Positions 52,335 through 61,994 are shown, counted from the first letter of the stretch. The stretch is DNA of 64,000 nt from Bacillus thermotolerans (GCF_000812025.2 NZ_JWJE02000014.1:17325-81324), one strand, 5' to 3'. Program-made: numbers and translations. Notes: generated by a model not told the origin, from the sequence alone.

Positions 52335-52374
52335 TAAAAAAAGAACAGACCAGCGGGCATCTTCCACTGGCTGT
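52335..52374 (-). terminator. Terminator after the thioredoxin-like gene
   Basis: On the minus strand ACAGCCAG and CTGGTCTGT pair with one bulged base, followed by seven T. It lies about 45 bases after the stop. Confidence 0.65.
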
Positions 52375-52417
52375 CCTTTATATATGAGCCACCTAACAAA
52401 AAGCGGCAAACACCTTA

Positions 52418-52981
52418 TTAAAACAGCCGCTCAGTTAAAGTCGTCTTAATGCTTCGGTACACTTCTCCCCAAAGCTCCTTGTCTGTTAAATACGCCTCCT
52501 GGAGCTCTTTGTACACCGTGCGCTGCTTTTCCTCAAATTCTTCATGGTCGCGCGGAGGAAGTCCGGAGCGCTTGCTGTTAACAAGCTCCTGCAAATACGG
52601 AGCACGCGGCCCCCATACGGCCTTCTCTTCGCCTTCCTCATTAATAAAGATAAAGATTGGAATGGCTCGTGAAGTTCCGTTCGTTAAATATTGGTCCATC
52701 AGTTCTAAATTCTGGTCTCTATACAGAAAACGGACCTCCATATTGGCATAACGAGCGATCTCCAGCAAGATTGGCACATTTAGCATGGCATCACCACACC
52801 AGTCCTCTGTTAAGACAATGACGTTTAATTGCTTTTCCTGAAGCTGGCTTAAGAAAGAATCCTCTTCCTTCCCTATAGTAAACCCTTCCCGGATCGCCTG
52901 AACGTTCTCTTTGTTCTGCTCCATTCTACTGATATATTCATCTGCCGGTATGCCTTTTTCAAACCAGTCGATTAAATGCAT
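52418..52981 (-). CDS. Thioredoxin-family protein
   Basis: 187 residues. Thioredoxin-like region with LTEDWCGDAMLNVPILLEIAR (about 58-78): a single active-site cysteine (WCGDA) instead of CxxC. The cis-proline region is SRAIPIFIFI. ATG at 52981 follows GGAGGATAACC. Monothiol proteins of this type occur in Bacillaceae; substrate unknown. It is divergent from argC. Confidence 0.85.
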   Translation of the reverse strand: MHLIDWFEKGIPADEYISRMEQNKENVQAIREGFTIGKEEDSFLSQLQEKQLNVIVLTEDWCGDAMLNVPILLEIARYANMEVRFLYRDQNLELMDQYLTNGTSRAIPIFIFINEEGEEKAVWGPRAPYLQELVNSKRSGLPPRDHEEFEEKQRTVYKELQEAYLTDKELWGEVYRSIKTTLTERLF

Positions 52982-53116
52982 GGTTATCCTCCATCTACAA
53001 AGAATTTGCCTACTGTCGTTCTTCAAATAATTCGATATTATCCCCAAAAATCCTTCAATTATTCAAGTGCAAAATTTTTTTGCAGCAAAAAAATTAAATA
53101 AAATTCCTAAAATTAG

Positions 53117-53192
53117 TTGATTTCATGGCTGGTTCGTTCTATAATTATTAATAAATATACATAAACATGTATAACGATAAATAAAAATGCAT
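53117..53192 (+). promoter_or_regulatory. argC promoter with ARG boxes
   Basis: -35 TTGATT (53117-53122), 17-base spacer, -10 TATAAT (53140-53145). Downstream lie an ARG-box-like CGATAAATAAAAATGCAT (53175-53192) and a weaker copy TTAATAAATATACAT, matching the Bacillus AhrC/ArgR operator. Placed over and after the start point, as for arginine repression. Confidence 0.85.
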
Positions 53193-53206
53193 TTCGGGAG
53201 GTTACA

Positions 53207-54244
53207 ATGAAAGCAGCAGTTATCGGAGCAACCGGGTATGGTGGAATTGAACTTATACGTCTATTATCAAATCATCCAGAGTTTACCCTTCATTCTGTCT
53301 ATTCATCAAGTAAAGACCAAGTACCAGCGACGGATGATTACCCTCATTTACATGAAATTTGTCCTTTGCCATTAATGAAAATAGATCCTGAAAAGATCAC
53401 AACTGAATGTGATGTCGTGTTTCTAGCTGTTCCTTCGGGTGCATCTTCCTTCTTGTCACCTCAGCTGCTAGCTAACAACACAAAGGTTGTAGACCTGTCT
53501 GGTGACTTGCGTTTGAAAAATACAGAAGATTATAAAAAGTGGTACAAAAAGGAACCGGCTGAAGCATCCACACTTGAACAGGCCGTATACGGTTTAACAG
53601 AATGGAATCGGGAAGAGGTGAAAAATGCTTCCCTGTTATCCAATCCCGGCTGCTATCCGACAGCTACTCTGCTCGGTCTGGCACCAGCTATTCAGGCGGA
53701 AGCTATTGATCCGTCAAGCATCATTATTGATGCCAAGTCTGGTGTATCGGGAGCTGGCAGAGGCTTATCGCAGCTCGTCCACTTTGCCGAGATGAACGAT
53801 AACTTCCGAATTTATAAAGTGAATCAGCATCAGCATATACCTGAAATTGAGCAGCAGCTGCAGGCATGGGACAGTACAGTAGGTCCTATCACCTTCTCTA
53901 CACACCTTTTGCCGATCACCCGAGGAATTATGGCTACGATCTATGCACCAATGAAGCAGCCTATGTCAGCAGTCGAACTGCATCAGTTATATAAAGAAGC
54001 CTATAAAGACAGCTTCTTCGTCAGGGTTCGTCCTCTTGGAGAATTTCCGGGAGTGAAGGAAGTTGCCGGCTCTAACTTCTGTGACATTGGTATTGATGTC
54101 GATGAGCGTACAAACAGAGCGACCATCGTAGCAGTTATTGATAACTTGATGAAGGGGGCAGCTGGCCAGGCAATCCAAAACGCAAATATCATGTTTGGCA
54201 TAGAGGAAACAGCCGGCTTACGCGGATTCCCTATTTACCCTTAA
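53207..54244 (+). CDS. argC: N-acetyl-gamma-glutamyl-phosphate reductase
   Basis: 345 residues. NADP-binding GATGYGGIEL (7-16), catalytic Cys149 in SNPGCYPTA. Reduces N-acetylglutamyl phosphate to the semialdehyde, third step of arginine synthesis. GGGAGGTTACA precedes the ATG. First gene of argCJBD. Confidence 0.97.
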   Translation: MKAAVIGATGYGGIELIRLLSNHPEFTLHSVYSSSKDQVPATDDYPHLHEICPLPLMKIDPEKITTECDVVFLAVPSGASSFLSPQLLANNTKVVDLSGDLRLKNTEDYKKWYKKEPAEASTLEQAVYGLTEWNREEVKNASLLSNPGCYPTATLLGLAPAIQAEAIDPSSIIIDAKSGVSGAGRGLSQLVHFAEMNDNFRIYKVNQHQHIPEIEQQLQAWDSTVGPITFSTHLLPITRGIMATIYAPMKQPMSAVELHQLYKEAYKDSFFVRVRPLGEFPGVKEVAGSNFCDIGIDVDERTNRATIVAVIDNLMKGAAGQAIQNANIMFGIEETAGLRGFPIYP

Positions 54245-54268
54245 TAAAAATAATGAGGAGGAAACACC

Positions 54269-55504
54269 ATGCAAACATTAGAGAAATCCAAACCAATTAA
54301 GGTTCTCCTAGACGGATCTATCGTCTCACCAAAAGGGTTTGCCGCTGCCGGCATCCATGCTGGTCTCCGCTATTCTAAAAATGATCTTGGCGTCATTTTC
54401 AGTGAGGTGCCGGCTGAAAGTGCGGCAGTCTATACGACAAGCCACTTTCAAGCAGCTCCGATTAAAGTGACACAAGACAGCTTAGCTGTTGAAAACAAGC
54501 TTCAGGCCATCTTAGTGAACAGTGCATGTGCGAACGCCTGCACAGGAAAAAGAGGATTAGCAGATGCCTATCAGACGCGCGAATGGCTGGCAGAACACTT
54601 AAATATCCCTGAGCATTATGTGGCTGTTTCTTCCACCGGGGTTATCGGAGAATATTTGAATATGGAAAAAATGGAACAAGGCATTAAAAACCTGCATCCG
54701 AAAGCGGAAGCAGCCGATGCTGAACAATTCGAATCTGCTATTCTGACAACTGATTTAGCGACAAAAAGATGGGCAGTTGAAGCGACTATCGAAGGAAAAA
54801 CGGTCACAATGGGCGGAGCCGCTAAAGGATCAGGCATGATCCATCCAAATATGGCTACGATGCTTGCTTACGTAACGACAGATGCCTGCATTTCTTCTGA
54901 ACACCTGCACACTGCTTTAAAAGAAGTAACCGATCAGACATTTAACCAAATTACAGTAGACGGCGACACCTCTACTAACGACACAGTCGTTGTTATGGCG
55001 AATGGCTTAGCCGACCACTCCCCTCTTTCCCCTCAGCATCCAGAATGGGCGACCTTTGTTTCTATGCTGAAGGAAGTGAGTGAGCAGCTTGCAAAGAAAA
55101 TTGCACGTGATGGAGAAGGCGCGACTAAGCTGATCGAGGTAAAAGTAAATGGAGCGGTTTCCGACGAGGAAGCACAAAGAGCGGCAAAGGAAGTTGTAGG
55201 ATCCAGCCTCGTTAAAACAGCTGTGTTTGGCGCGGACGCAAACTGGGGACGCATTATCGGAGCAATCGGCTACAGCCCAATTGAGGTGAATCCAGAAACA
55301 ATCGACATTGCTGTTGGAAATCACCTCATCCTTTCTCAAAGCGAGGTAGCCGACTATTCGGAGGAAGAATTAACGGCGTACTTGAAGGATGAAGAAGAAA
55401 TCAAAATTACCGTTCACTTAAATATCGGTGAAGGCAGCGGCACAGCTTGGGGATGCGACCTTTCTTACGACTATGTGAAAATCAATGCCAGCTACAGAAC
55501 ATAA
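54269..55504 (+). CDS. argJ: Bifunctional ornithine acetyltransferase/N-acetylglutamate synthase
   Basis: 411 residues. The self-cleavage site is HPNMA|TML, with Thr197 becoming the nucleophile of the beta chain. STGVIGEYL and GSGMIHPNM are family signatures. It recycles the acetyl group between ornithine and glutamate. AGGAGGAAACACC precedes the ATG. 24 bases after argC. Confidence 0.97.
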   Translation: MQTLEKSKPIKVLLDGSIVSPKGFAAAGIHAGLRYSKNDLGVIFSEVPAESAAVYTTSHFQAAPIKVTQDSLAVENKLQAILVNSACANACTGKRGLADAYQTREWLAEHLNIPEHYVAVSSTGVIGEYLNMEKMEQGIKNLHPKAEAADAEQFESAILTTDLATKRWAVEATIEGKTVTMGGAAKGSGMIHPNMATMLAYVTTDACISSEHLHTALKEVTDQTFNQITVDGDTSTNDTVVVMANGLADHSPLSPQHPEWATFVSMLKEVSEQLAKKIARDGEGATKLIEVKVNGAVSDEEAQRAAKEVVGSSLVKTAVFGADANWGRIIGAIGYSPIEVNPETIDIAVGNHLILSQSEVADYSEEELTAYLKDEEEIKITVHLNIGEGSGTAWGCDLSYDYVKINASYRT

Positions 55505-55546
55505 GCGCTATTACTTCTTTGGACTCTAATACTTTGTGGAAAAATA

Positions 55547-55587
55547 AGGAGCCGGCTTCTCAGGCTCCTGACTATTTTATCAGGAGG
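55547..55587 (+). promoter_or_regulatory. Two mutually exclusive hairpins over the argB ribosome binding site
   Basis: AGGAGCC (55547-55553) pairs with GGCTCCT (55563-55569). CTCCTGA (55565-55571) also pairs perfectly with TCAGGAG (55580-55586), which contains the argB Shine-Dalgarno AGGAGG (55582-55587). The shared arm means only one can form. Could gate argB translation; no known riboswitch motif was recognised. Confidence 0.55.
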
Positions 55588-55592
55588 AAGCT

Positions 55593-56366
55593 ATGAACAA
55601 AACAATCGTTGTAAAATGCGGAGGCAGTGTGTTAAGTGAACTATCCCCTTCTTTCTTTGAAAGCATGAAGGAGTTAACCGAGCAAGGCTATTCCATCGTC
55701 TTTGTCCACGGCGGCGGGCCGGAAATCAACGCTATGCTGCAAACATTAAAGGTACAAAGCGAATTCAAAAAAGGGTTACGCGTAACAACAAAACAAGTGC
55801 TCGAAACCGCGGAACTGGCTCTTGCCGGCAGTCTAAACCGCAAGCTTGTTAGAATGCTAGAGCAGCACGGCCTTCAGGCGATCGGATTGAACTCAAGCGA
55901 TAACCAGTTATTAGAAGCAGATTTCATCGATGAAGAACAGCTTGGCTATGTCGGCGATGTAACGAGCGTCAACAGTCAGTTTATCAAGCTCTTGTGCCAA
56001 GAAGACTTGCTTCCTGTCTTAACACCGATTGCAGCAGGTCCTGATGGAACAGTACTTAATGTCAATGCAGACCATGCGGCTTGTGCAGTAGCGAATGCCT
56101 TAGAAGCTGAGCATTTCTTGATGGTAACCGATGTAGACGGTGTACTGCAGGACGGCGAGCTGATTTCCGAGCTCACTGAACAAGAAACGGAAAAGCTTAT
56201 TGAAAGCGGGGTCATCAGCGGAGGCATGATTCCAAAGGTTCAATCTGCCTTAAGAGCTTTCTCTGATCACGTCAGCCAAGTCCACATCGTATCCGGCAAA
56301 AAAGCGTTTTATGAGCAAGGTGAATGGTACGGTACAAAGTTTATTAAAGAGAAGGTGACAGTATGA
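55593..56366 (+). CDS. argB: Acetylglutamate kinase
   Basis: 257 residues. Amino acid kinase motifs VKCGGSVL (7-14) and HGGGPEIN, and a C-terminal GGMIPKVQSAL. Phosphorylates N-acetylglutamate, second step of the pathway. AGGAGGAAGCT precedes the ATG. Its end overlaps argD by four bases. Confidence 0.97.
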   Translation: MNKTIVVKCGGSVLSELSPSFFESMKELTEQGYSIVFVHGGGPEINAMLQTLKVQSEFKKGLRVTTKQVLETAELALAGSLNRKLVRMLEQHGLQAIGLNSSDNQLLEADFIDEEQLGYVGDVTSVNSQFIKLLCQEDLLPVLTPIAAGPDGTVLNVNADHAACAVANALEAEHFLMVTDVDGVLQDGELISELTEQETEKLIESGVISGGMIPKVQSALRAFSDHVSQVHIVSGKKAFYEQGEWYGTKFIKEKVTV

Positions 56367-57532
56367 GCTATTTATTCCCTACATATGCCCGCTGGGATGT
56401 TACCCCTTCTTCAGCAAAGGGTGCCTGGCTAACAGATAAAAACGGCAAAAAGTATTTAGATTTCACGACTGGTATTGGTGTTTGTAATCTTGGCCATGCG
56501 CCGGAACAAGTAAAGGATGCAGTAGAACAGCAGCTTGAGAAATTCTGGCACACATCCAACCTATTTCAAATCGAACTGCAGGAAGAAGTCGCGAAGCAAT
56601 TAACAGAGGCTTCCGGCCTTGATCTTGTCTTCTTCGCCAACAGCGGTGCAGAAGCGAATGAAGCAGCTATTAAACTAGCTCGCAAAGCAACCGGGCGTAC
56701 AAAGATTGTTACGTTTACGAACTCTTTCCACGGCCGTACATTTGCGACGATGGCAGCCACTGGCCAGGAGAAAATCAAAACCGGTTTTGGACCAATGCTA
56801 GAAACGTTTGTTTATGCTCCTTTCAATGACCTATCTGCTTTAAAAGAGGTTCTTGATAAGGAAACAGCTGCCCTTATGTTTGAAGTCATCCAAGGCGAAG
56901 GCGGCCTAAACGAAGGAGATCAAGATTTCCTTCAAGAGGCAAGCGCTCTTGCTCGCGAGTATGGTGCTCTCGTTGTGATTGATGAGGTTCAAACAGGGAT
57001 CGGCCGTACCGGCAAGCCATTTGCTTTCCAGCATGTCGGTCTAGACCCCGATATTATTTCCAGTGCGAAAGGAATCGCGAGCGGGCTTCCTCTCGGAGCT
57101 ATTATTGGAAAGAAAGAGCTGGCCGAAGCCTTTTCACCAGGCTCACACGGCTCTACTTTTGGCGGCAATCCGGTCTCACTTTCTTCTGCCAAAGCAACAC
57201 TCGACACCGTTTTCGATGACAGCTTCCTAGCTCAGGTGAATGAAAAAGGAGAGAAGCTGGTGAAATCATTAAAAGAAGCCCTCTCCTCTATCCCACAAGT
57301 TAAAGGGTTTAAAGGAAAAGGCTTAATGATTGGCATTGAGCTGACAGAGGAAGCCGGCCCTTACATCGCAGCTGCTCGTGAGAAAGGACTGCTTGCGCTG
57401 ACTGCTGGAGCGAATGTGATCCGGCTCCTGCCGCCGCTCAATGTCAAAGAAGAGGAAATTGAGCAAGCTGTCTCCATTCTTACAGACGCTATTAAGGAAA
57501 AAGCATACGAAAAAACAACAGCTGGGAACTAA
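56363..57532 (+). CDS. argD: Acetylornithine aminotransferase
   Basis: 389 residues. Class III PLP aminotransferase with NSGAEANEAAIKLAR, the DEVQTGIGRTG region and PLP lysine Lys236 (SSAKGIASGLPL). Makes N-acetylornithine from the semialdehyde. Coupled to argB by a four-base overlap. carAB and argF, which follow in B. subtilis, are absent here; the operon ends in a terminator. Confidence 0.96.
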   Translation: MSYLFPTYARWDVTPSSAKGAWLTDKNGKKYLDFTTGIGVCNLGHAPEQVKDAVEQQLEKFWHTSNLFQIELQEEVAKQLTEASGLDLVFFANSGAEANEAAIKLARKATGRTKIVTFTNSFHGRTFATMAATGQEKIKTGFGPMLETFVYAPFNDLSALKEVLDKETAALMFEVIQGEGGLNEGDQDFLQEASALAREYGALVVIDEVQTGIGRTGKPFAFQHVGLDPDIISSAKGIASGLPLGAIIGKKELAEAFSPGSHGSTFGGNPVSLSSAKATLDTVFDDSFLAQVNEKGEKLVKSLKEALSSIPQVKGFKGKGLMIGIELTEEAGPYIAAAREKGLLALTAGANVIRLLPPLNVKEEEIEQAVSILTDAIKEKAYEKTTAGN

Positions 57533-57551
57533 TCCCGCTGTTGTTTTTTTA
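57514..57551 (+). terminator. Terminator of the arg operon
   Basis: AACAACAGC and GCTGTTGTT with inner GGGA/TCCC pair, followed by a T run. The argD stop codon lies in the loop. Confidence 0.9.
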
Positions 57552-57592
57552 TGAATAGAAAAAGCCGGCACCCACGCCCTGCAGGTCTTTTC

Positions 57593-58336
57593 TCACCAGT
57601 TCCGTCCAGCCCCTCCGCCGCCGGAAGAACCGCCTCCGCCACCACGGTAGCCGCCCCCTCCGCCTCCCCCGCCTCCGCGGGAGAGCATATAAAGAAAGAG
57701 CCGCGACAAGGTTCCTCCAAAAAACTTTATGTCTAGAAACACAATAAGGACGGCAATGATCACCAGCCAAAACGGATTCATGCCATTCTCGCCTGACTGA
57801 TATGGCTGTGCCTCAACAGGCTGCCCCTTCCAGCCGTATTCCGTGGCTGTTTCATTATAAAGCACTTTGTACGTATTCATAATAGCTGCCGCCGGCTGCT
57901 CATTCACAAGGTACGGATAAGCATATTCATCCAGGATTCGGCCAACCTTTCCGTCAGGCAAAGCCCCTTCCAGACCATAACCAACCTCTACCCGAATGTG
58001 CCTCTCACCTGGTCCTCCTTCTGTCGTTACAAGAAGCAGCACCCCATTGTTCTCTTCTGCGCTGCCTAAACCATACTGCCGAAATGCTTCATTCGCATAT
58101 TGTGCCACCGGTACCTCCTCTGTTGTCGGCACAGTTAGCACGGCTACCTGGGCTGTTGTCGCATCCTCAAGCTGCCGGCCGAGCTGGATAAGTTCAGCCT
58201 CCTGTTCAGGCGATAGCACGTTTGAAAAATCCTGAACGTAAATATCACCCCGAGGTGCCGGCGCGGCAGAAGCTGAGAAAGCAAAAGAGCAGATAATCAA
58301 GAACGCTGCTGCTAAAGCTAAAGCAGCTTTTTTCAT
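57593..58336 (-). CDS. TPM-domain membrane protein (YgcG type)
   Basis: About 248 residues. A signal peptide (residues 1-26, cleavage after SASA), a TPM/Psb32-type extracellular domain (about 30-165, with VEVGYGLEGALPDGKVGRILDEY), one membrane helix (NPFWLVIIAVLIVFLDIKF) and a Gly/Ser-rich tail ending in repeats of G. Coupled to lemA by overlapping stop and start. LemA and this family are often paired; the exact function is unknown. Confidence 0.88.
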   Translation of the reverse strand: MKKAALALAAAFLIICSFAFSASAAPAPRGDIYVQDFSNVLSPEQEAELIQLGRQLEDATTAQVAVLTVPTTEEVPVAQYANEAFRQYGLGSAEENNGVLLLVTTEGGPGERHIRVEVGYGLEGALPDGKVGRILDEYAYPYLVNEQPAAAIMNTYKVLYNETATEYGWKGQPVEAQPYQSGENGMNPFWLVIIAVLIVFLDIKFFGGTLSRLFLYMLSRGGGGGGGGGYRGGGGGSSGGGGAGRNW

Positions 58337-58914
58337 CACTGCTGCACACCTTCAAAGTCAACAGTCGGCGCCTGCTGCGCTCCTTCAGCAGCTCTAAAAT
58401 ATTCTTTCTCATCAAATCCAAACAGGCCAGCGACTATTGAACCTGGGAAGCGTTTCACTTTTCTGTTGAACTGCGACACTTGATCATTATAGTCCTGACG
58501 AGCAACAGCCAGGCGGTTTTCTGTACCTGACAGCTCATCCATTAATTGACGGAAGTTCTGATCAGCCTTAAGCTCCGGATAATTCTCCACAACAACAAGC
58601 AGCCGGCTTAAAGCTCCGGACAATTCATCATTCGCTTCTGCCTGCTCTTCGGGAGAACTGGCTCCAGCAAGCCGTGCCCGGGCGTCTGAAATGTTCTGAA
58701 GCACCTCTTGTTCATGGTTCGCGAACCCTTTTACTGTATTCACTAAATTAGGAATCAGGTCCATTCTTCTCTGAAGCTGATTTTCCACTTGAGCATAGGC
58801 CTGATCCACATTTTCCTCTGAATCAACCAGACCATTGTAGCTTGGAATGACCATAGCCGCCAATACAAGTACGATAATACCGATAATAATAAGCGGCCCT
58901 AATGCTCTTTTCAT
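58336..58914 (-). CDS. lemA: LemA family protein
   Basis: About 192 residues. N-terminal membrane helix (LGPLIIIGIIVLVLAAMVIP) then the LemA helical bundle with VDQAYAQVENQLQRRMDLIPNLVNTVKGF and 'FNRKVKRFPGSIVAGLFGF'. ATG at 58914 follows GAGGTGAAGGGC. Co-transcribed with the TPM protein. Confidence 0.92.
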   Translation of the reverse strand: MKRALGPLIIIGIIVLVLAAMVIPSYNGLVDSEENVDQAYAQVENQLQRRMDLIPNLVNTVKGFANHEQEVLQNISDARARLAGASSPEEQAEANDELSGALSRLLVVVENYPELKADQNFRQLMDELSGTENRLAVARQDYNDQVSQFNRKVKRFPGSIVAGLFGFDEKEYFRAAEGAQQAPTVDFEGVQQ

Positions 58915-59015
58915 GCCCTTCACCTCACTATATCATCTCCAGGTATTTACCTCTTTTCCTAAAGAGGAAAACCATTATTTATAAGGTGAAGAAGGGCCGC
59001 CTGTTTTATTCGCTG

Positions 59016-60551
59016 CTACGATTTGTTTTGAAGAGCAGCAATAGAGGCGTACTCCTCAGACAATAAGCGTGTCAGCCGGATATAAAGAGGGATGATCTCC
59101 TTATAAACAGCCGCCTCCTCCTCATTTGGCTGGTGAGCATGTACAGCACCTACCATATTATTGACTGCTTCAAGGCTGTCAATTTCCTCCATGGCATACA
59201 GCCCCAGCACAGCCGCTCCAAAGCAGGAGCTCTCAAAGCTTTCGGGAATGAGTACCTCCTGGTCAAAGACATCCGCCAAGAGCTGGCGCCAAAACGGAGA
59301 ACGGGCGAAGCCGCCTGTTGCTTGAACCTTCTTTGGCGTGCCGATCAGCTCTTCTAAGGCAAGAAGCACAGTGTACAGGTTGTATACGATTCCTTCCAAT
59401 ACGGCGCGGATCAGGTGCTCCTTTTTATGATGAAGGGCCAGACCGATAAATGACCCCCTTGCATTCGCATCCCATAACGGCGCACGCTCTCCTGCAAAGT
59501 ATGGATGAAAAATGAGCCCCTTGCTCCCAGCAGGAACCTTAGCAGCCATTTCGGTTAATAAATCATACGGATCTTTTCCTAAGCGTTTAGCCGTTTCTAC
59601 CTCTGCTGCTGCTAATTCATCCTTGGCCCAGCGAAAAATCATGCCGCCATTATTGACAGGACCGCCGATCACCCAATGATCCTCTGTCAGGGCATAGCAG
59701 AAAATCCGACCCTTAGGATCTGTGACCGGCTTATCAGAAACAGCGCGAATAGCCCCGCTCGTACCAATCGTGACCGCAACCACCCCTGGAGAAATCGCAT
59801 TGACGCCGAGGTTAGAGAGCACGCCGTCGCTCGCACCAATGATGGCAGGAATGTTGCGCCGCAGCCCCATCTCCTCTGCATAGGCGCTATCCAAGCCAAC
59901 AATTACCTCTGTCGTTGAAACGGGTCTAGACAGCTGCTCCTCTGTAATACCTGCTAGACGCAGCGCCTCTTCATCCCACGTTAAGTTTTCTAAATGAAAC
60001 ATACCTGTTGCCGAGGCAATAGAATAGTCTACGACATATTCGCCAAACAGCCGGTAAAAGATATACTCCTTAATAGAGATAAATTTCGCTGACCGCTGGA
60101 ATACTTCCGGATGCTCTTCCCTTAACCATATCAATTTACTGAGCGGAGCCATCGGGTGAATAGGCGTACCTGTCCGAAGATATAACTCATGACCGTTCCA
60201 CTCGTTTTTGATTTTCTCGGCCCATTTCGCGCTTCGGTTATCTGCCCACGTAATAGAAGAGGTTAACGGTCTGCCGTTCTCGTCTACTCCAATCACACTG
60301 TGCATCGCTGAACTGAACGAAAGAAACTCTATTTCCTGCTCTCGGACTCCACTCTCCTGCAGGCAGTTTTTAATGGAAGTTACCACGGCCTGCAAAATTT
60401 GTTCTGGATCTTGCTCTGCTGCACCGGGTACAGGCGTATGCAATGGATATTCCATCCCCGCCCGATGAACAAACGAGCCATCTTTTTTAAATATTACTGC
60501 TTTTGTGCTGGTTGTGCCGATGTCAACACCCATCATATATGGTTTACTCAT
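59016..60551 (-). CDS. gntK: Gluconokinase
   Basis: 511 residues, FGGY carbohydrate kinase. Start MGVDIGTTSTKAVIF, the middle GASDGVLSNLGVNA and the C-terminal ATGGFARSPFWRQLLADVF. It makes 6-phosphogluconate from gluconate. Three ATGs lie in a row (60557, 60554, 60551); the third has GGAG at the best distance. A hairpin with T run separates it from gntP. Confidence 0.92.
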   Translation of the reverse strand: MSKPYMMGVDIGTTSTKAVIFKKDGSFVHRAGMEYPLHTPVPGAAEQDPEQILQAVVTSIKNCLQESGVREQEIEFLSFSSAMHSVIGVDENGRPLTSSITWADNRSAKWAEKIKNEWNGHELYLRTGTPIHPMAPLSKLIWLREEHPEVFQRSAKFISIKEYIFYRLFGEYVVDYSIASATGMFHLENLTWDEEALRLAGITEEQLSRPVSTTEVIVGLDSAYAEEMGLRRNIPAIIGASDGVLSNLGVNAISPGVVAVTIGTSGAIRAVSDKPVTDPKGRIFCYALTEDHWVIGGPVNNGGMIFRWAKDELAAAEVETAKRLGKDPYDLLTEMAAKVPAGSKGLIFHPYFAGERAPLWDANARGSFIGLALHHKKEHLIRAVLEGIVYNLYTVLLALEELIGTPKKVQATGGFARSPFWRQLLADVFDQEVLIPESFESSCFGAAVLGLYAMEEIDSLEAVNNMVGAVHAHQPNEEEAAVYKEIIPLYIRLTRLLSEEYASIAALQNKS

Positions 60552-60572
60552 CATCATCTTCTCCTTTTACTG

Positions 60573-60600
60573 AAAAAAAGAGACAGAATAAATCTGTCCC
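60573..60600 (-). terminator. Terminator-like hairpin between gntP and gntK
   Basis: On the minus strand GGGACAGA TTTAT TCTGTCTC is followed by seven T, just after the gntP stop and before the gntK ribosome binding site. It would reduce gntK transcript relative to gntP. Confidence 0.7.
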
Positions 60601-60607
60601 TCAAATG

Positions 60608-61951
60608 TTAGGAAATAAACATACCAATGATAAACACGACTCCAAATCCTACAAGGGCAATCAACGATTCCATGACTGTCCAGGACTTTAATGTATCTTT
60701 TACATCTAAACCAAAGTACCGGTTAACGAGCCAGAACCCTGAATCATTTACATGAGAGAAAATTGTTGCCCCGGCAGCAATAGCAATAACCATCAAGCCG
60801 AGAACCGGTCCTTCCATGCCTAATGTTTCAATGAGCGGCGAGACGAGTCCCGCAGCGGTAACCATCGCTACAGTAGCTGAGCCCTGTGCTACACGAACAA
60901 GCGTAGCAATTAAGAAAGCAAGCAATAACGGGGGCAAAGCAGACCCTGCCATCATATTACCTAATACTTCGCCTACTCCTGAGTCAATCAATACTTGCTT
61001 AAACACACCACCGGCACCGGTAACGAGGATAATAATCCCCGCAGGCTCCAACCCTTTCGTCGCAATCTCTTGTACTTCCTCTCTCGTGTAACCGCGCTTT
61101 GTACCCAAGAAAGTAAATGTCAAAAGCGTAGCAATCGTTAAAGCGACAAACGGATGACCAAGGAAGGTAAAGATCGTCCGAGCCATATTTCCTTCTTCTA
61201 ATGTTGCGCCTAATACAGTATTCATTAAAATTAATACAAGCGGAATGAGGATCAAAAAGGCAATTAACCCGAAGCCCGGAAGCTCTTTATCCCACTCTTT
61301 TTCCTCAATATTCATGTAATCCGGCACACTGACATGAATGCGTTTGGCAATGTAGCGGCCGAATAAAGGACCAGAAATGATCATGGCAGGAAGACCGGCA
61401 ATAGCACCGAACAAGATAACCCAGCCAAGATCCGCACCAATTAAATCGGCTACAGCAATCGGTCCCGGAGTCGGCGGAATGAAGCTGTGTGTAACCGCCA
61501 GACCGGCCAACAACGGAATCCCATAGTAAAGCAGCGACTTCCCTGTTTTCTTTGCTAACCCGTACACAATCGGAACTAAAATAATAAAGCCAACATCAAA
61601 GAATACGGGAATAGCTACGAGGAAACCCGTCACACCGAGCGCCCACTGGGCTCGATCTTCTCCAAATTTCCCAATAATCGTCTGTGCAAGCCGTTCTGCA
61701 CCACCCGATACTTCAAGCATACGCCCAAACATGGCACCAAGTCCGACAACCACAGCGACAAACCCAAGGGTTCCTCCCATTCCGGTTTCTACAGACTCGA
61801 TGACTTGTTCAAATGGCATGCCCGCCAGCACCCCAACCACTAAACTGACAAGAAGCAATGCAACAAAAGCATGAAGCTTCGTGCGAATAACTAAGAATAA
61901 TAAAGCAAAGATACCCGCTATAGCAACAAGTATCAGCATAGCATCTGACAT
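60608..61951 (-). CDS. gntP: Gluconate permease, GntP family
   Basis: 447 residues, about 12-14 predicted membrane segments. Family patterns: SFIPPTPGPIAVADLIGADLGW (about 166-187) and FSHVNDSGFWLVNRYFGLDV near the C-terminus. H+ symport of gluconate. AGGAGGATACATC precedes the ATG. Middle gene of gnd-gntP-gntK. Confidence 0.93.
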   Translation of the reverse strand: MSDAMLILVAIAGIFALLFLVIRTKLHAFVALLLVSLVVGVLAGMPFEQVIESVETGMGGTLGFVAVVVGLGAMFGRMLEVSGGAERLAQTIIGKFGEDRAQWALGVTGFLVAIPVFFDVGFIILVPIVYGLAKKTGKSLLYYGIPLLAGLAVTHSFIPPTPGPIAVADLIGADLGWVILFGAIAGLPAMIISGPLFGRYIAKRIHVSVPDYMNIEEKEWDKELPGFGLIAFLILIPLVLILMNTVLGATLEEGNMARTIFTFLGHPFVALTIATLLTFTFLGTKRGYTREEVQEIATKGLEPAGIIILVTGAGGVFKQVLIDSGVGEVLGNMMAGSALPPLLLAFLIATLVRVAQGSATVAMVTAAGLVSPLIETLGMEGPVLGLMVIAIAAGATIFSHVNDSGFWLVNRYFGLDVKDTLKSWTVMESLIALVGFGVVFIIGMFIS

Positions 61952-61994
61952 GATGTATCCTCCTAAAGCTTTTTCAGCCTTTCTTTTCCTCTAC

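Noticed and set aside
57529..57770. Arg/Gly-rich frames near the end of the TPM gene
   Set aside because: Shadows of the Gly-rich repeat tail of the TPM-domain protein; no start signals.
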